Source: an uncultured archaeon
GTDB lineage: Archaea > Nanobdellota > Nanobdellia > Pacearchaeales > GW2011-AR1
Direction of reading: 5' to 3'
NCBI GenBank assembly: GCA_903873955.1
Contig: CAIQQL010000019.1
Location: 1 to 14,109 of the forward strand
DNA: 14,109 nt
Shown here: one piece after another, positions 13,401 through 14,109 of the stretch
How positions within the stretch are numbered: position 1 is the first letter of the stretch
Layout: every line of letters starts with the position of its first letter
Translations under genes and position numbers: made by a program
Notes under the pieces: model-generated
Told to the model about the DNA's origin: nothing
The model's input: only the letters and a program-made list of their open reading frames with translations
The model's database searches: none

Positions 13401-14109
13401 AGACCGCTTTGAAAAAAGCGACAAGACTACCAAAAAGATGAGAAAAGAATCCTTTAACGCTTCCCCCTTCAACAGAAATGATCACTCCACCAGTTATGCC
13501 TGAGGTTGCAGCAACGGTCCCTGTGGATTTGCATACGACATTGACTGGCGCTGCACCTGCATACATAAGATCAGTTGGAGTCTTACCATAGTTATACCAG
13601 GACCAAGGATAAGACCCGCTCAATTCTGCTACATATGAATTTGCCATGACTCTTGAACAGTTGACCGCACAACATTTTGCCCCATACCCTCCCAGACTCG
13701 TTTGCATTGCAGGCCAACAAGGCTGTTCACCATACCCGGTACAGGTACCAGAAAGATCGCTTGCAGAGATGGTTAATTTGACGATGAATTTACAGTCTCC
13801 AGAACAGGTTGCAGTGCCATATGTAAGACCACTGTCACATTGTTCACCAGATTCGACAATCTTGTTTCCGCAGACACTTGTTACGGGAGGAGTGCAGGAC
13901 TGGGAGGTCGTTGGTGTTCCTGCACAACCGGTTGGCGTGGCTGAGGTGACAGATCTGGTCTGCGTGCCAGAGGAAGAGCAAGTCGACCAGGAATCATAAG
14001 TGTACGTACAAGAAGGAGTGCAGGACTGGGAGGTCGTTGGTGTTCCTGCACAACCGGTTGGCGTGGCTGAGGTGACAGATCTGGTCTGCGTGCCAGAGGA
14101 AGAGCAAGT
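10447..14109 (-). CDS. Giant cysteine-rich surface protein with TSP1-like, LamG-like and GYG-repeat regions (5' end off window)
   Basis: This frame has no stop from 10447 to the right edge, so the visible 1220 residues lack the N-terminus and signal peptide. The first ATG at 13707 is internal. In order it contains: two copies of a 42-residue thrombospondin-1-like unit (YDSWSTCSSSGTQTRSV) at about 13888-14109; a C-rich CGNKIVESGEQCDSG element like DUF4215 (about 13786-13872); a LamG-like jelly-roll (about 12740-13345; ends LLDEVRVYNRVLSSQEIADL), likely sugar- or protein-binding; and Thr/Ser/GYG linkers. Three CxDxDGG...DxC...C...GCxNGxC modules follow (about 12457-12229, 12171-11936 and 10984-10754). 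A GGTTP linker separates the second and third. The C-terminus is one membrane helix (FQLGLALIILGIFYFVFF) with an RKKN cytoplasmic tail. The many cysteines imply extracellular disulfides. I infer a role in adhesion or host contact; it could equally be a cell-envelope component. Confidence 0.88.
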   Translation of the reverse strand, partial: TCSSSGTQTRSVTSATPTGCAGTPTTSQSCTPSCTYTYDSWSTCSSSGTQTRSVTSATPTGCAGTPTTSQSCTPPVTSVCGNKIVESGEQCDSGLTYGTATCSGDCKFIVKLTISASDLSGTCTGYGEQPCWPAMQTSLGGYGAKCCAVNCSRVMANSYVAELSGSYPWSWYNYGKTPTDLMYAGAAPVNVVCKSTGTVAATSGITGGVIISVEGGSVKGFFSHLFGSLVAFFKAVYSPFTAHAVLSSSPAEPSSTNGLLYYYKFNNNLLDSLSGASPIVTGTPFYNSQGLDGVSLAFTDDPLSISFPAASTSAYSISMWVRPDVLDQMNLIFHAPAPEQDSPLSNQLRIDNGKFEHTTWDGSSHTILGSTTITLGQWYHVVGVAQSNGEMSLFVNGLQDGSSIPIGTLSNDGINYLLGTSSVDGSTPFNNFRGLLDEVRVYNRVLSSQEIADLFASQKIAFGYSNTLKSTSGYGTTTTSSSGYGTTTSTGGSTSTTGYGTTTTSSSGYGTTTSTGGSTSTTGYGTTTTTSTTYGNDVRYGYGTPTGYGVTCSDNDGGINTRLKGTTSGYRFDGTTTTQTDSCVASGTKVGSLVEFYCGYDATTKRYEVTSSTYSCTYGCNNGICLGSTGYGTSGYGYGYGSTSNGATCTDSDGGQVYGVPGVVTSSSSVPIYDTCVVASAARYSSAALCSGANCFLSEGYCSSTTPTVELVSCTYGCNNGACLYPTPGSTGYGTTPITGGYGTTVVDNPGATSQGIVCPAVYIEDSPQSLDSLWFNWKAVSKGLPSVQAGSGYGLSAGSYLFGSPGDKSFSLTLSYPGPYGSLTKTFNRDFKILYQGCSADGSTYYTSSGYGFIAIPTSSNASACAGNDRTRGTGDDCCPAGMLCGASGCNYPPATSAISKCSDYTNASSCINDPAGVIRGRDATSLLDVLGGNSLLNCGKETYNAKDNCVYTSTCACNWDTAAQSCLVFSDYTKKCTNVPLPVNKSTTSCGYGYGYGCTTPKYDPTGKNRTIDGGTTPGGTTPGGTTPGGTTPGGTTPDSVCVDTDGGDVPAVLGTVSSVNNGQYTDTCLQVNGDGSTSAVSSCTGSSCMLSEAVCDGTGFSLSYYNCNSCNAGACVSVNGKSDCTRDANGAITCPTGNGKGQTTTTGACSDGSQLVTENVVCSPEAIAAGTCTPKTLSTPIPCGRALYALPFFGGFQLGLALIILGIFYFVFFRKKN
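10990..11064 (-). repeat. Five tandem 15-bp units encoding GGTTP
   Basis: Five in-frame copies encode GGTTP. The units differ mostly at synonymous third positions, so the peptide is conserved while the DNA has drifted. This fits a functional spacer between two disulfide modules, probably extended and possibly glycosylated on Thr. Confidence 0.9.
11113..11130 (-). repeat. Three tandem hexanucleotides encoding GYGYGY
   Basis: TCCATA repeats three times on the plus strand, encoding alternating Gly-Tyr in SCGYGYGYGC. Slippage would change the protein two residues at a time without a frameshift. Confidence 0.8.
12187..12204 (-). repeat. Hexanucleotide repeats encoding YGYGYG
   Basis: On the plus strand ACCATA occurs twice and is followed by ACCGTA, encoding GYGYGYG in a second part of the surface protein. 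The codons differ from the 11113-11130 run, so the same peptide probably arose or was kept separately. Confidence 0.75.
12526..12675 (-). repeat. Perfect 75-bp tandem duplication in the surface protein
   Basis: Positions 12526-12600 and 12601-12675 are identical base for base. Each encodes a 25-residue Thr/Ser/GYG unit (GYGTTTSTGG...). A third copy begins at 12676 and diverges after about nine bases. Exact identity points to recent duplication or gene conversion. Confidence 0.92.
13888..14109 (-). repeat. 126-bp tandem repeat encoding TSP1-like units
   Basis: Positions 13888-13983 and 14014-14109 are identical over 96 bases with a period of 126 bases (42 residues). The repeat runs off the window, so the copy number is unknown. 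Each unit carries WSTCSSSGTQTRSV and several cysteines, as in thrombospondin type 1 repeats. Confidence 0.9.

Noticed and set aside
13705..13707. ATG as the start of the surface protein
   Set aside because: The frame is open from here to the right edge and the upstream residues form clear TSP1-like and DUF4215-like elements, so the Met is internal.
13646..13999. Plus-strand frame opposite the start of the visible surface protein
   Set aside because: It is the complement of the TSP1-like and cysteine-rich coding sequence and has no family pattern of its own.

Overview
The window reads as a piece of an archaeal chromosome, most likely from a small-genome DPANN archaeon of the Woesearchaeota/Pacearchaeota kind. 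The evidence is an archaeal-type aspartyl-tRNA synthetase, a GatE-type amidotransferase subunit (an archaeal family), an archaeal radical SAM protein resembling COG2108, archaeal TATA boxes at nearly every gene, and a very large cysteine-rich surface protein built from modules common in DPANN genomes. The lineage is inferred from protein style; no rRNA or tRNA gene is present to confirm it. Coding density is high and no stretch over 300 bases lacks a gene.

Layout, left to right. Positions 1-1032 (-) hold the N-terminal 344 residues of GatA, cut by the left edge. Next come a radical SAM protein (1076-2137, -) and a low-molecular-weight phosphatase (2162-2644, -). The phosphatase diverges from a HIT-family protein (2705-3145, +), with two back-to-back TATA elements between them. 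Then follow an unrecognised protein (3159-3731, -), a two-gene unit of gatC and a conserved hypothetical with an acidic tail (4572 down to 3829, -), and two more unrecognised proteins (4630-4992 and 5065-5550, -). After these come aspS (5600-6904, -), a GatE-like subunit (6953-8395, -), a Fic protein (8427-9434, -), a small unknown (9538-9840, +), a class I methyltransferase (9837-10388, -), and a giant surface protein (10447 to the right edge, -).

Functionally, aspS, gatA, gatC and the GatE-like gene together look like a complete indirect route to Asn-tRNA(Asn). AspRS would charge tRNA(Asn) with Asp, and the amidotransferase would convert Asp to Asn. AspRS carries a proline (P92) where non-discriminating enzymes have one. 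The unusual point is the subunit mix. The tRNA-binding subunit is GatE in sequence but lacks GatE's AspRS-like insertion, and it sits with GatA and GatC rather than GatD. This hybrid is the best candidate here for something not well described.

A second regularity is that eleven genes have an A/T-rich box centred 25-26 bases upstream of the start codon, implying leaderless mRNAs and mostly one promoter per gene. I used this to choose several starts. The right end belongs to the surface protein. Its repeats of 6, 15, 75 and 126 bp are all multiples of three; the 75- and 126-bp units are perfect nucleotide duplicates, so they look recent.
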